The notes: generated by a model not told the origin, from the letters alone. Counted from the stretch's first letter, positions 1-13,185 are shown. The stretch: DNA of 64,000 bases from Mycobacterium bourgelatii (GCF_010723575.1 NZ_BLKZ01000002.1:558001-622000), one strand, 5' to 3'. Program-made: numbers and translations.

Positions 1-278
1 CCGGTGGTGCCGGCGGGTCCGGCGCCAACGCGAACGGCCAGGGCACCGGCGGCGCAGGCGGCACCGGCGGTAAGGCCGGCGTCACCGGCAGCGGCGGCGA
101 CGGCGGTGCCGGCGGCTTCGGCGCCACCACGGCCGGCAAGGGCGGCAACGGCGGTAACGCAGTCCTCGTCGGCAACGGTGGTAACGGCGGCAACGCCGGC
201 AAGGCCGGTGGCACCGCGGGTACCGGCGGCACTGGCGGGCTCCTGCTGGGCGACGACGGCGAGAACGGCAAGGCGTGA
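1..278 (+). CDS. PE_PGRS family protein, C-terminal end (partial)
   Basis: The window opens inside a plus-strand reading frame (codons begin at base 3) that runs to a TGA at 276-278. It encodes about 91 residues made almost entirely of GGxGG-type glycine/alanine/asparagine repeats. It ends in the usual PGRS tail motif GGLLLGDDGENGKA. This is known of mycobacterial PE_PGRS proteins, which are ESX-5 dependent surface or secreted proteins. The PE domain and most of the gene lie upstream of the window, so the family call rests on the repeat and tail only. The gene ends 34 bases before the stop of the convergent PHP-domain gene. Confidence 0.85.
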   Translation, partial: GGAGGSGANANGQGTGGAGGTGGKAGVTGSGGDGGAGGFGATTAGKGGNGGNAVLVGNGGNGGNAGKAGGTAGTGGTGGLLLGDDGENGKA

Positions 279-311
279 TCAGCAGTCTCGACGCCTGACC
301 GGCCCAGGCTG

Positions 312-1325
312 CTAGGTGGCAGCCCACTCCAGAAGTTGCTCGGCCGGCCAGGCGTTGACGATGCGATCGGCCCCGATGCCGGCGTCCAACGCCTGCTGCG
401 CGCCGTAACCGAGGAAGTCCAGCTGGCCGGGCGCGTGCGCGTCGGTGTCGATGCTGAAGACACAGCCGATGTCCCGCGCCAGGTTCAGCAGCCGGGTCGG
501 CGGATCCCTGCGCTCGGGACGCGAGTTGATCTCCACGGCGGTGCCGTGGTCACGGCAGGCGGTGAACACCGCTTCGGCGTCGAACTTCGATTCGGGCCGG
601 ATTCCGCGGTTTCCGGAAACCAGTCGGCCGGTGCAGTGGCCCAGCACGTCCGTGTGCGGGTTGGAGACGGCGTTGAGCATCCGCCGGGTCATGGCGGCGC
701 CGTCCATCGCCAGCTTCGAATGAACGCTCGCCACCACGATGTCGAGCCGCTCCAACAGCTCGGGCTCCTGATCCAGGCTGCCGTCCTCGAGGATGTCCAC
801 CTCGATTCCGGTCAGAATGCGCATCGCGAACTTGTCCCGCAGCGCGTCGATCTCGTCGAGTTGCCTGCGCAGCCGCTCCGGCGATAGGCCGTTGGCGATG
901 GTCAATCGGGGTGAATGGTCGGTCAGCGCGCAGTACTCGTGGCCGAGCTCCGCCGCGGTCGTCATCATCTCCTCGATCGGCGCGGATCCGTCGGACCAGT
1001 TCGAATGCAGGTGCAGATCTCCCCGCAGCGCGGCGCGGATCTCTCCGCCACCCAAATCCTTTGCCTCAGACCGCAATTCGACCAGTTGGTCAGGTTCTTG
1101 TCCGGCCCACGCCTGCGCGATGACCTTGGCGGTCTTGGGCCCGATGCCCGGGATCGATTGCCAACTGTTGGCCTGGCCGTGGCGTTCCAAAGCGGCCTCA
1201 TCCATGCCCTCGAGGATGTCGGCGGCGTTGCGATAGGCCATTACCCGCCTGGGGTCCTGGCGGCTGCGGTCCTTGTAGTAGGCGATCTGCCGCAGGGCCA
1301 CTACCGGGTCCACTACCCGGTCCAC
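312..1325 (-). CDS. HhH/PHP-domain protein (Rv3856c-like)
   Basis: A 337-residue protein with a helix-hairpin-helix segment near residues 55-70 (SIPGIGPKTAKVI) followed by a PHP phosphoesterase domain. Metal-binding motifs are DLHLHSNWSDG, LTDHS, VEINSRP and IDTDAH. The layout resembles the back half of bacterial family X DNA polymerases, but I see no nucleotidyltransferase domain, so it is probably a stand-alone metal-dependent phosphoesterase or nuclease acting on DNA ends. That role is inference. Length and position fit Rv3856c of M. tuberculosis. The start is a GTG at 1325 that overlaps the upstream membrane-protein gene by 13 bases, so the two are probably co-transcribed. Confidence 0.85.
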   Translation of the reverse strand: MDRVVDPVVALRQIAYYKDRSRQDPRRVMAYRNAADILEGMDEAALERHGQANSWQSIPGIGPKTAKVIAQAWAGQEPDQLVELRSEAKDLGGGEIRAALRGDLHLHSNWSDGSAPIEEMMTTAAELGHEYCALTDHSPRLTIANGLSPERLRRQLDEIDALRDKFAMRILTGIEVDILEDGSLDQEPELLERLDIVVASVHSKLAMDGAAMTRRMLNAVSNPHTDVLGHCTGRLVSGNRGIRPESKFDAEAVFTACRDHGTAVEINSRPERRDPPTRLLNLARDIGCVFSIDTDAHAPGQLDFLGYGAQQALDAGIGADRIVNAWPAEQLLEWAAT

Positions 1326-1750
1326 AATTGCCCCGCGATGAACCCGGCGAACACCACGGCGAAGCCGCCCATCTCGCCCACGATGAGCGCGGTCATCGCC
1401 AGCCGGGTGCCGCGTACCGGCGGATCGAATTGATTCTCGGTGTCGCGCAGCGCGCCGTGCAGGATGTAGCTACCGATCGCGGCGACGAAGAAGAACACCG
1501 TCACCATGGCCGCGGACAGGTTCACCCACGTCGGCCAGGCGCTGAGTTCGACGAACGCCGCGATCAGCAGCGTCGCGAACGCGTACAGCAGCGCCGCGCG
1601 GTGGGCTATGTCGACATACGGGTGCGCGCGGTGGTCATCGCTGACCATGATCTGGCGGTACTTCCACACCCCGAGACCAAGCGCCAGAAGAAAGATAAGT
1701 CCCGTCGCCAGCAGGGTGATTTTGGTGTCGAATCCGAGGGCACAGCTCAT
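1313..1750 (-). CDS. Four-pass membrane protein, unknown function
   Basis: A 145-residue protein with four hydrophobic stretches, about residues 10-28, 48-68, 76-98 and 116-140, joined by short charged loops. I do not recognise a catalytic motif. It ends inside the start of the PHP gene (13-base overlap) and is divergent from the LLM oxidoreductase, with only about 50 bases between the two starts, so these promoters must share that gap. In M. tuberculosis the short membrane gene Rv3857c occupies about this place. Homology to it is possible but not shown here. Confidence 0.7.
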   Translation of the reverse strand: MSCALGFDTKITLLATGLIFLLALGLGVWKYRQIMVSDDHRAHPYVDIAHRAALLYAFATLLIAAFVELSAWPTWVNLSAAMVTVFFFVAAIGSYILHGALRDTENQFDPPVRGTRLAMTALIVGEMGGFAVVFAGFIAGQLWTG

Positions 1751-1801
1751 CGTTGGTCCGAGTGTAGTTGTGCCACAGGAACGGGGCCTAACGTCGCAGG
1801 T

Positions 1802-2647
1802 ATGCGATTCGCGTTCAAAACCTCACCGCAGAACACCACCTGGCCGGAGATGCTGGCCGTTTGGCAGGCCGCCGACGACATCGACGTCTACGAATCCGGT
1901 TGGACCTTCGACCACTTCTACCCGATCTTCAGCGACTCCAGCGGACCCTGCCTCGAGGGCTGGACGACCCTGACGGCGTTGGCCCAGGCGACGAAACGGC
2001 TGCGGCTGGGCACCTTGGTCACCGGGATCCACTACCGCCACCCCGCCGTGCTGGCCAACATGGCCGCCGCGCTCGACATCATCTCCAACGGCCGGCTCGA
2101 ACTGGGCATCGGCGCCGGGTGGAACGAGGAGGAGTCGAACGCCTACGGCATCGAACTGGGCACCATCAAGGAGCGCTTCGACCGCTTCGAAGAGGCGTGC
2201 GAGGTGTTGATCGGGCTGCTCAGCCAGGAGACGACCGACTTTGACGGCAAGTACTACCAACTCAAAGGTGCCCGCAACGAGCCGAAGGGTCCGCAGCGAC
2301 CACACCCGCCCATCTGCATCGGCGGCAGCGGCGAGAAGCGCACGCTGCGCATCGTCGCGCGCTATGCCCAGCACTGGAATTTCGCCGGCGGCACGCCCGA
2401 GGAGTTCGCCCGCAAGCGCGACGTGCTGGCGTCGCACTGCTCGGATATCGGACGCGATCCCAAGGAAATCACCCTGTCGGCGCATCTGCGCTTGGGTCCG
2501 GAACGTGACTACAGCCAAACCATCGCGGACGCCGCTGCGCTGGCCGCCGAAGGCTTGGAGTTGGGGATCGTCTACATCAATCCCCCGCACGACCCGAGCG
2601 TGCTGGAACCGATGGCGGAAGCGATCCGGGAATCTGGACTTCTCTAG
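1802..2647 (+). CDS. LLM-class F420-dependent oxidoreductase
   Basis: A 281-residue luciferase-like monooxygenase-fold protein. The frame is open further upstream, but the ATG at 1802 gives the family-typical N-terminus MRFAFKTSPQNTTWPEM and places the start just downstream of the divergent gene. Family motifs are GWTFDHFYPIFSD, the GTLVTGIHYRHPAVLANMAA strand and loop, and GRLELGIGAGWNEEES, all typical of mycobacterial F420-dependent members. The substrate is unknown. It lies between the Rv3856c-like and gltD homologues, where M. tuberculosis has no such gene, so it is an insertion here or a loss there. Confidence 0.85.
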   Translation: MRFAFKTSPQNTTWPEMLAVWQAADDIDVYESGWTFDHFYPIFSDSSGPCLEGWTTLTALAQATKRLRLGTLVTGIHYRHPAVLANMAAALDIISNGRLELGIGAGWNEEESNAYGIELGTIKERFDRFEEACEVLIGLLSQETTDFDGKYYQLKGARNEPKGPQRPHPPICIGGSGEKRTLRIVARYAQHWNFAGGTPEEFARKRDVLASHCSDIGRDPKEITLSAHLRLGPERDYSQTIADAAALAAEGLELGIVYINPPHDPSVLEPMAEAIRESGLL

Positions 2648-2991
2648 ATAACCGCCTGATCAACCGAGAGCAAACCTGCTATGCGCTCGAGTCGCACCGG
2701 CGTCGCGCTCACATGGCGAAGCGGAGTAAATCCTCGGCGGTAACCAGGCGCTCGTGCTTGGCCGGGAACTCATGGCTTCTCACCGGGTGACGAAGCCATG
2801 ACCAGGCGATTCGGCTGACGCGTGACCGGGGCACTCGGTTGCTACGCACAGTGACACTCCTGCGATCTTGGAACTTTTGCGGGATTCCCATGTGACGAAT
2901 CCCACAGTTGCCCATTAGACACCTTGCGTCTGGCAAACGTTCAGCGACGCGCCGAGCAATTTATCAAATGTTTCTGGTGTGACTGGTGTGA
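2648..2991. other. Intergenic region between convergent LLM gene and gltD
   Basis: A 344-base gap between two convergent stop codons. I find no convincing gene in it. It holds one strong imperfect palindrome (2771-2800), and close to the gltD stop a direct repeat TGGTGTGAC occurs twice in tandem at about 2975-2992. The rest shows nothing recognisable. Confidence 0.6.
2771..2800. terminator. 30-base hairpin between convergent genes
   Basis: Outer arms CATGGCTTC (2771-2779) and GAAGCCATG (2792-2800) are perfect complements. Inside them TCACC (2780-2784) pairs with GGTGA (2786-2790) around a single G, leaving only C2791 unpaired. This gives a stem of 14 base pairs with a one-base loop or a cruciform. 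No T-tract follows on either side. Because it lies between two convergent genes, a bidirectional transcription stop is the simplest reading, but an operator is possible. Confidence 0.5.
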
Positions 2992-4450
2992 CTAAACGAG
3001 CGGCCGAGCCGTCGGCTTGATCGGCGCCGGCAGCGCACTTGAGCCCATCAGATACCGATCCACTCCCGCGGCCGCGGCCCGTCCCTCGGCGATCGCCCAG
3101 ACGATCAGCGACTGCCCGCGGCCCATGTCGCCGGCAACGAAGACACCCGGCACCGAGGTCTCGAAGTCGTCGCCCCGGTCCACGTTGCCGCGCTCGGTGA
3201 ACTTCACCCCGAGGTCGGTGAGCAGGCCCTCCTTCTCCGGCCCGACGAAGCCCATCGCCAGCAACACCAGATCCGCCTCGAGCTCGAAGTCCGTGCCTTC
3301 GACCTTGACGAACTTGCCGTTCTCCATGGTCACTTCGTGCGCCTTGAGCGCGGTGACGTGCCCGTCCTTGCCGACGAATTGCTCGGTGTTGACGGAGAAG
3401 ACCCGCTCGCCGCCCTCTTCGTGCGCCGACGACACCCGGTACATCAGTGGGTAGGTCGGCCACGGTGTCGACTCTGCGCGAGTTTCCGGCGGTCGCGGCA
3501 TGATCTCGAACTGGTGGATGCTGACCGCACCCTGACGGTGCGCGGTGCCCAAGCAGTCGGCCCCGGTGTCGCCACCACCGATGATGACGACCTTCTTGCC
3601 CTTGGCGGTGATCGGCGGCTGGCCATCCTCGTCCAGGATGTCGTCGCCCTCCTGCACGCGGTTACCCCACGGCAGGTACTCCATCGCCTGGTGAATGCCG
3701 TCCAGATCGCGCCCCGGGATCGGCAGGTCGCGCCACGCGGTGGCCCCGCCCGCCAGCACGACGGCGTCGAAATCGGCGAGCAGCTGCTCGGCGGTGATGT
3801 CGACGCCGACGTTGACGTTCGGCCGGAACTCGGTGCCCTCGGCCCGCATCTGATCCAACCGCCGGTCCAAAACGCGCTTTTCCATCTTGAACTCGGGGAT
3901 GCCGTAGCGCAGCAGTCCCCCGATGCGGTCGTCACGCTCGAAGACGGTGACGACATGTCCCGCGCGCGTGAGCTGCTGGGCGGCGGCCAGACCCGCTGGG
4001 CCCGAACCGATGACGGCCACCGTCTTACCGGTTTCGCAGTGCGGTCGCACCGGCTCGACCCAACCCTCGTCGAAGGCCCGGTCGATGATCTCCAGCTCGA
4101 TCTGTTTGATCGTCACCGGGTCCTGGTTGATGCCCAGCACGCACGCCGGCTCACACGGCGCCGGGCAGAGCCGGCCGGTGAAGTCCGGGAAGTTGTTGGT
4201 GGCGTGCAGTCGCTCGATGGCGTCGCGGAAGCGACCGCGGCGCACCAGGTCATTCCACTCCGGGATCAAGTTGCCCAGCGGACATCCGTTATGGCAGAAC
4301 GGGATACCGCAGTCCATGCAACGAGTGGCCTGCTCGCGCAGGGTCCCCTCGTCGAATTCCTCGTATACCTCGTGCCAGTCACGCAGCCGAATCGGCACGG
4401 GCCGCCGCTTGGGCAGTTCCCGCTTGGTGTACTTCAGAAAGCCACGTGGA

Positions 4451-4458
<8 letters not shown>
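2992..4458 (-). CDS. gltD: Glutamate synthase, small (beta) subunit
   Basis: A 488-residue subunit that feeds electrons from NADPH to the large subunit in glutamate synthesis from 2-oxoglutarate and glutamine. The N-terminal cysteine motifs CMDCGIPFCHNGC (near residue 47) and CPAPCEPAC (near 97) bind iron-sulfur clusters. Two Rossmann motifs follow: GSGPAGLAAAQQL for FAD and GGGDTGADC for NADPH. The C-terminal AGDMGRGQSLIVWAI segment is typical of the family. Its ATG at 4458 overlaps the gltB stop region by 8 bases, so translation is probably coupled. It is the homologue of Rv3858c and full length. Confidence 0.97.
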
Positions 4459-9046
<4,588 letters not shown>

Positions 9047-9724
9047 TCCCACCTAACCCTTCACAAGACTCTTTGCACGGCCTTCATCAGCGCCTCCGAT
9101 GAGGATGTACCCGAAGGTTGCGGGCCCTACCCCTTCGGCCCCTGCCGATAGGCTGGTCGACAGGCGGTGATGATCTCGTTAGTAATTCGTCCGTGCAGCG
9201 CTGAACGGTGGCCTTTTAACCGATTTCGACAAGTCGTAAAACGATATGACAAAACCCGCCTGACATGCCAACTTACCAATAGTAACCCGCAAGCTGGCGG
9301 CAACGTAAATTCGCTGTAACCGCTGTTAGACAACCGCTTGACGCGGGCCGATGGGTTGCCGGGAGCTGGGCCAACGCCTTTCTTGTGACGAGGCTCACCG
9401 GCCGGCCGCGCGGCCGCGAACAAATTTGCTGAGATCGAGCTGCCGGGTCACCCGGGGGACCGCTTGCCGTCGACCTCGACCGTCACTCCAGCAACATCGC
9501 CGACGATAATGCATGGCAGCGTTGGGTTGAATTCATCGTCCCCCCGGCCATGGCCCCGCGGGCCCAGCTGATGTGGCCGGCCCGACCGAAGTTTGCACAG
9601 TCCAGCCGGGGATGGGACGGTGATCGATACTGGACTAATACTGACTGAGCGTCCGACGTTGTCCGGCGGTGCGAGGGCTACCCAAGGCGCGCGAGAACGG
9701 TCGGCGCCAGTCAGCCGAGGAGCC
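9047..9724. other. Long intergenic region upstream of gltB and the MinD-like gene
   Basis: A 678-base gap between divergent genes that must hold both promoters. The part from about 9170 to 9340 is markedly AT-richer than its surroundings, as expected for promoter DNA, but I cannot assign clear -35/-10 boxes. On the minus strand 9448-9546 reads as a plausible protein C-terminus ending GVTVEVDGKRSPG, without a convincing start. This could be a gene remnant. Confidence 0.5.
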
Positions 9725-11659
9725 ATGAACGAGCGCGAAGAATTCCTCCGGGACCGGATGCGCCCCGACGGGTCGAACACCCCGGTGGCCGACGCGCCAG
9801 CCAGCGCTGCGCGCACTCCGCCCGTCGCACCGGCGGGCCCGCCTTATCCGCCTCCTCAACCGCCAGCGCACCCAACTCGCCAACCGCAACCGCACCCGCC
9901 TCGCTCGCAGGCGCCTCTTCCCCACCGCATAGACGCAACCGTGCACGAGGCACCGCCCCTCCCGCACCGGCAGCCGGCAGCGCCGCAGCGACCCGTACCT
10001 CCACCCCCTCCCCCGCGCCCACTTGACGCGACCGCGCAGCAGGCACGCCCCGGGCCCTTCCCACCGCCCGCTGCGCCACGCCCGCCCGGGCCTCCGCCAC
10101 CTCCCGCCGGCCCGCCGCAGGTGCACGAAGCACGACCGAGCCCCCCGCCGTCGGCAACCCAGTCATACCCAGCGCCGCCTCCGCCTCTTGCACCGCGCTC
10201 ACCAGCGGGGACGGGGCACGAAGCGGTACGCGCGCCGCTCCCGCCGACGCCGCCGGCCCCAACGCCGGTGGTCACGGTGCACGACGAACCACTCCCGCCG
10301 CCGCCAGCTCCCGCCGTGACCGTCCACGAGGAACCCGTCCCCCAACCCGACGTCACCGTCCACGACGAACCAATCCCCCGTCCGGCCACCACCGTGCACG
10401 ACGTTCCGATCCCGCCGCTGCCCCCACCGGCGCCCACCCTGCACGACGAACCGATCCCGCCGTTGCCACCGCCTGCAACGACGGTGCACGAGGTGCCGGT
10501 CCCCCCGTTGCCGCCGACAGCCCCGCAGCAAGAGCACCCGCACTGGCCGGGGTCGCCGGCCGGTCCGCCACCACCCACGTGGCGACTGCACACCCCGCCG
10601 CATCCGGGCGCCCCGCCACACCCAGGTGCGCCACCGCAGCCATTTCAGCCGTTCCCAAGCGCACCGCAGCGGCCGGAGTCACCGCCGCACGGACCGCCGC
10701 ACGGCCCCCCACAGCAGGAGCCGTGGACCGACGACTTCGCCGAACCAGCACCGGCTCGGCGGGAGTACGACGACCGCGGCTGGCGGCGCGCTGTCCGAAA
10801 GGCCAGCGGGGGGCTGATCAAGCCGGGGCCGTCAGCCGCGCAACGCGAAGCCGCTCAACTCGAAGCGGCGATACGCGTGCCCCTGCACGGCACCCACAAA
10901 GTCGGCGTCCTTGGTAAAGGCGGGGTGGGCAAGACCTCGGTGGCCGCCAGCGTCGGATCCATCTTGGCTGAGCTGCGCCAACAGGATCGCGTCGTCGCCA
11001 TCGACGCAGACACCGCGTTCGGCCGGCTGAGCAGCCGTATCGACCCTGGGACAACGGGGTCGTTCTGGGAGCTCACGGCCGACAAGAACCTGCAGTCGTT
11101 CAGCGATATGACCGCCCGAGTGGGCCAGAACGCCGTCGGCCTCTACGTTCTGGGCGGTGAACCGGCGTCCGGTCCACGCCGGGTGCTCGATCCGGCCGTC
11201 TACCGGGAAGCCGTGTTGCGGCTGGATCGTTACTTCGCGATCTCGGTCATCGACTGTGGCTCGACCATGGACGCCGGGGTGACCCAGGAAGTCCTGCGCG
11301 ACCTCGATGCGCTGCTCGTGGTGTCCTCGCCGTGGGCCGACGGGGCTGCCGCCGCCGCGAAGACGCTGGAATGGTTGTCCGACCACGGGCAAACCGATCT
11401 ACTGCACCGCAGCATCGTGGTGCTCAACGATTCCGACGGCCACGCCGACAAGCGCACCCGATCACAGTTGGCGCGCGAATTCGTCGATCACGGGCGACCC
11501 GTGGTCGAGGTGCCGTTCGATCCCCATCTGCGGCCCGGCGGCGTCATCGACGTCACACAAGGGATGGCGCCGCCGACAAGGCTGAAGTTCTTGCAGGTGA
11601 CGGCGGCGATTACGGGCCACTTTGCGGCGGGTGCGGACGCGCCGAACCCGCCGCGTTGA
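9725..11659 (+). CDS. Proline-rich MinD/ParA-like ATPase (Rv3860/EspI-like)
   Basis: A 644-residue protein in two parts. Residues 1 to about 360 are very rich in proline and contain a tandem VHDEP-type repeat. Residues about 390-640 form a deviant Walker ATPase of the MinD/SIMIBI class with KGGVGKTSVAA (P-loop), AIDADTAFGRL and SVIDCGSTMD. This design is shared by Rv3860 and EspI, which flank or sit in ESX-1. EspI is reported to restrain ESX-1 when ATP is low. The ATG at 9725 is preceded by GAGGAG and gives the MNEREEFLRDRM start. An in-frame start at 9593 is possible. Its 3' end overlaps the convergent sigI-like gene by 50 bases. Confidence 0.85.
   Translation: MNEREEFLRDRMRPDGSNTPVADAPASAARTPPVAPAGPPYPPPQPPAHPTRQPQPHPPRSQAPLPHRIDATVHEAPPLPHRQPAAPQRPVPPPPPPRPLDATAQQARPGPFPPPAAPRPPGPPPPPAGPPQVHEARPSPPPSATQSYPAPPPPLAPRSPAGTGHEAVRAPLPPTPPAPTPVVTVHDEPLPPPPAPAVTVHEEPVPQPDVTVHDEPIPRPATTVHDVPIPPLPPPAPTLHDEPIPPLPPPATTVHEVPVPPLPPTAPQQEHPHWPGSPAGPPPPTWRLHTPPHPGAPPHPGAPPQPFQPFPSAPQRPESPPHGPPHGPPQQEPWTDDFAEPAPARREYDDRGWRRAVRKASGGLIKPGPSAAQREAAQLEAAIRVPLHGTHKVGVLGKGGVGKTSVAASVGSILAELRQQDRVVAIDADTAFGRLSSRIDPGTTGSFWELTADKNLQSFSDMTARVGQNAVGLYVLGGEPASGPRRVLDPAVYREAVLRLDRYFAISVIDCGSTMDAGVTQEVLRDLDALLVVSSPWADGAAAAAKTLEWLSDHGQTDLLHRSIVVLNDSDGHADKRTRSQLAREFVDHGRPVVEVPFDPHLRPGGVIDVTQGMAPPTRLKFLQVTAAITGHFAAGADAPNPPR
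10271..10504 (+). repeat. Coding tandem repeat, VHDEP-type, six copies
   Basis: Six copies of a nine-residue core (VTVHDEPLP, VTVHEEPVP, VTVHDEPIP, TTVHDVPIP, TLHDEPIP, TTVHEVPVP) separated by proline spacers of varied length. More degenerate copies (TVHEAPP, QVHEARP) lie upstream in the same protein from about base 9940. DNA copies share a GTGCACGACGA-like core. A histidine plus two acidic residues recur at fixed spacing, so the array could present repeated binding sites. Confidence 0.8.
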
Positions 11660-12542
11660 GTGTTGCCGCGGCCCGCGCAGCGGGGTCGGCCGTCGCCTCG
11701 AGCTTGCACACCAGGCCCCCGCGGATCGTCAGCACGACCACGGCGAACAGCCGTCGGTCGGCGAACGCAAGCAGCACTGGTACGCCGGCGGGACCGCTGA
11801 CCAGCGTCACTCCCGGTGACAGATAACGCAGCAGGTTCGTGGCGACCGCGTGCGGCCCATGGTTGATCTGGGGCGGCGGCGCCGGGTCCGCAAGAACCGT
11901 CCCGATCCCCCACACCGCCGGGTCCAAGACCGCGGTCAGCGCGGCGATATCGCCGTTGGCGCACGCGGTGATGAACTTCTCGGTGACCAGTTGGTGCTCG
12001 CTCGGGGCGACCTCGTTGAAGGTCGGCTGCGCCGCGCTGAACTTGGCCCGTGCGCGGCGCGCGAGTTGGCGGCAGGTACCCACCGGGCGGCCGACGGTCT
12101 GGGCGATGGAATCGAATGGGACGCCGAAGACATCGTGCAGCACGAACGCCACCCGCTCCCCTGGGCTGAGTCGGCGCAAGACTTCCCGGAGCGCGGCACC
12201 GACCTCGTCGTCCAGCGTGATCCGGTCGGCAGGATCGGCGGGGTCGGCTGACCGTGGTCGACCGGCGACCGCCGCGTCGGCGTCCGCGCTGGGGCGCTCG
12301 TACCGGACCCGGGCCGACCGCACCTGATCGAGGCAGAGCCGACTCGTGACCACCGTGAGCCAACCGCGAACATCGTCGATCTGGTCTGTGTCGGCTCGGG
12401 ATAGCCGCAGAAACGCCTCCTGCACCGCATCCTCGGCGTCGCCGACATCGCCGACGATTTGATACCCGAGATTCACCAGATACGGGCGGTGCAGACGCCA
12501 CGCCTCGCCAACGTGGTCACTGCTCGACGGCGGCTGGTTCAT
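11610..12542 (-). CDS. sigI: ECF sigma factor, SigI-like with C-terminal SnoaL-like domain
   Basis: A 310-residue sigma factor. Region 2 (about residues 15-85) has GDAEDAVQEAFLRL and DVRGWLTVVTSRLCLD. Region 4 (about 115-165) has LSPGERVAFVLHDVFG and VGRPVGTCRQLARRAR. About 120 further residues follow the region 4 helix and look like the SnoaL/NTF2-type extension of the ECF41 class (VTEKFITACANGDIAALTAVL). In that class the extension controls the sigma factor in place of an anti-sigma protein. Sequence features match M. tuberculosis SigI, although its genomic position differs. The gene is divergent from a Ddn-like F420 gene that carries an ECF41-like promoter. The ortholog assignment is inference. 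Confidence 0.85.
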   Translation of the reverse strand: MNQPPSSSDHVGEAWRLHRPYLVNLGYQIVGDVGDAEDAVQEAFLRLSRADTDQIDDVRGWLTVVTSRLCLDQVRSARVRYERPSADADAAVAGRPRSADPADPADRITLDDEVGAALREVLRRLSPGERVAFVLHDVFGVPFDSIAQTVGRPVGTCRQLARRARAKFSAAQPTFNEVAPSEHQLVTEKFITACANGDIAALTAVLDPAVWGIGTVLADPAPPPQINHGPHAVATNLLRYLSPGVTLVSGPAGVPVLLAFADRRLFAVVVLTIRGGLVCKLEATADPAARAAATLNAAGSARPHPPQSGP

Positions 12543-12605
12543 ACCTGTACGACGATTCGGCGGCGAAGAAAGTTAGGCCTGACGACTCTATGCCTCCGGT
12601 ATGAC

Positions 12606-12632
12606 TGTAACTTTCCGGTCCCGCGGACCGTC
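12606..12632 (+). promoter_or_regulatory. Candidate ECF41-type promoter for the Ddn-like gene
   Basis: TGTAACT at 12606-12612 and CGTC at 12629-12632 are separated by exactly 16 bases. The published ECF41 motif, as I recall it, is TGTCACA, 16 bases, CGTC, so five of seven and four of four positions agree. The start codon of the downstream gene is 46 bases further on. The neighbouring divergent gene encodes an ECF41-like sigma factor, which is the usual arrangement of factor and target. Confidence 0.5.
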
Positions 12633-12678
12633 CTAGCTGCGGAACCCTTTTCGACGCACCTCAACAAAGGAGCAACGC

Positions 12679-13128
12679 ATGCTCGACCTCCAACCGCCGC
12701 GATTCCTCAAGCCGATGAACAAGGTGATGCTGGCGGTGCAGAAGCTCGGCATCCCCACGGGTCCCGCGATGGTCTTGACCGTGCCGGGCCGCAAGTCGGG
12801 CCGTCCCCGCAGCACGCCGATGACACCGTTCACCTTTCGGGGCGGGCTCTATGTGGTGGCTGGATATCCGGGCGCGGACTGGGCTGCGAACGCCCGGGCC
12901 GCCGGCACCGGCATCCTGTCGCGTGGTCGCAAGTCACGAAAGGTCAACATCGTCGAGCTCAGCGCCGACGAAGCGCGTCCGGTGCTGCGGGAGTTCCCCC
13001 GGCAGGTGCCGGTGGGGGTCGGTTTCGCCAAGCGATCGGGGATCGTCCGCGACGGCACCCCAGACGAGTTCGAGGCGCTGGCCGGACAGCTCGCCGTGTT
13101 CCGATTCGATTCCGCCACAACGACTTAA
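12679..13128 (+). CDS. Ddn-family F420H2-dependent nitroreductase/oxidoreductase
   Basis: A 149-residue protein of the deazaflavin-dependent nitroreductase family (DUF385, as in Ddn and Rv1558-type proteins). The characteristic PGRKSGRPRSTPM segment near residue 36 and the GADWAANARAA motif near residue 66 are present. These small split-barrel proteins use F420H2 to reduce quinones or other cofactors at the membrane. The ATG follows AAGGAG at a spacing of six bases. It is divergent from the sigI-like gene and has an ECF41-like promoter in the 136-base gap, so it is the likely target of that sigma factor. The substrate is unknown. Confidence 0.88.
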   Translation: MLDLQPPRFLKPMNKVMLAVQKLGIPTGPAMVLTVPGRKSGRPRSTPMTPFTFRGGLYVVAGYPGADWAANARAAGTGILSRGRKSRKVNIVELSADEARPVLREFPRQVPVGVGFAKRSGIVRDGTPDEFEALAGQLAVFRFDSATTT

Positions 13129-13149
13129 CTAACAGGCCCCGAACAGCAA

Positions 13150-13182
13150 ACAGCGCGAGGAATCATCGACTCCTCGCGCTGT
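13150..13182. terminator. Bidirectional hairpin terminator candidate
   Basis: Perfect 12-base arms ACAGCGCGAGGA (13150-13161) and TCCTCGCGCTGT (13171-13182) enclose a nine-base loop. The hairpin lies between the stop of the Ddn-like gene (13128) and the stop of the convergent whiB6 (13205). There is no T-tract, as is common for mycobacterial terminators. Confidence 0.75.
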
Positions 13183-13185
13183 CGC

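Noticed and set aside
1328..1801. Upstream extension of the LLM oxidoreductase frame to 1328
   Set aside because: The extension overlaps two minus-strand genes, has shadow composition, and the family start is at 1802.
9127..9423. 98-codon minus-strand frame upstream of gltB
   Set aside because: It has no ribosome-binding site, an odd composition and no recognisable motif, and part of it covers the AT-rich promoter zone.
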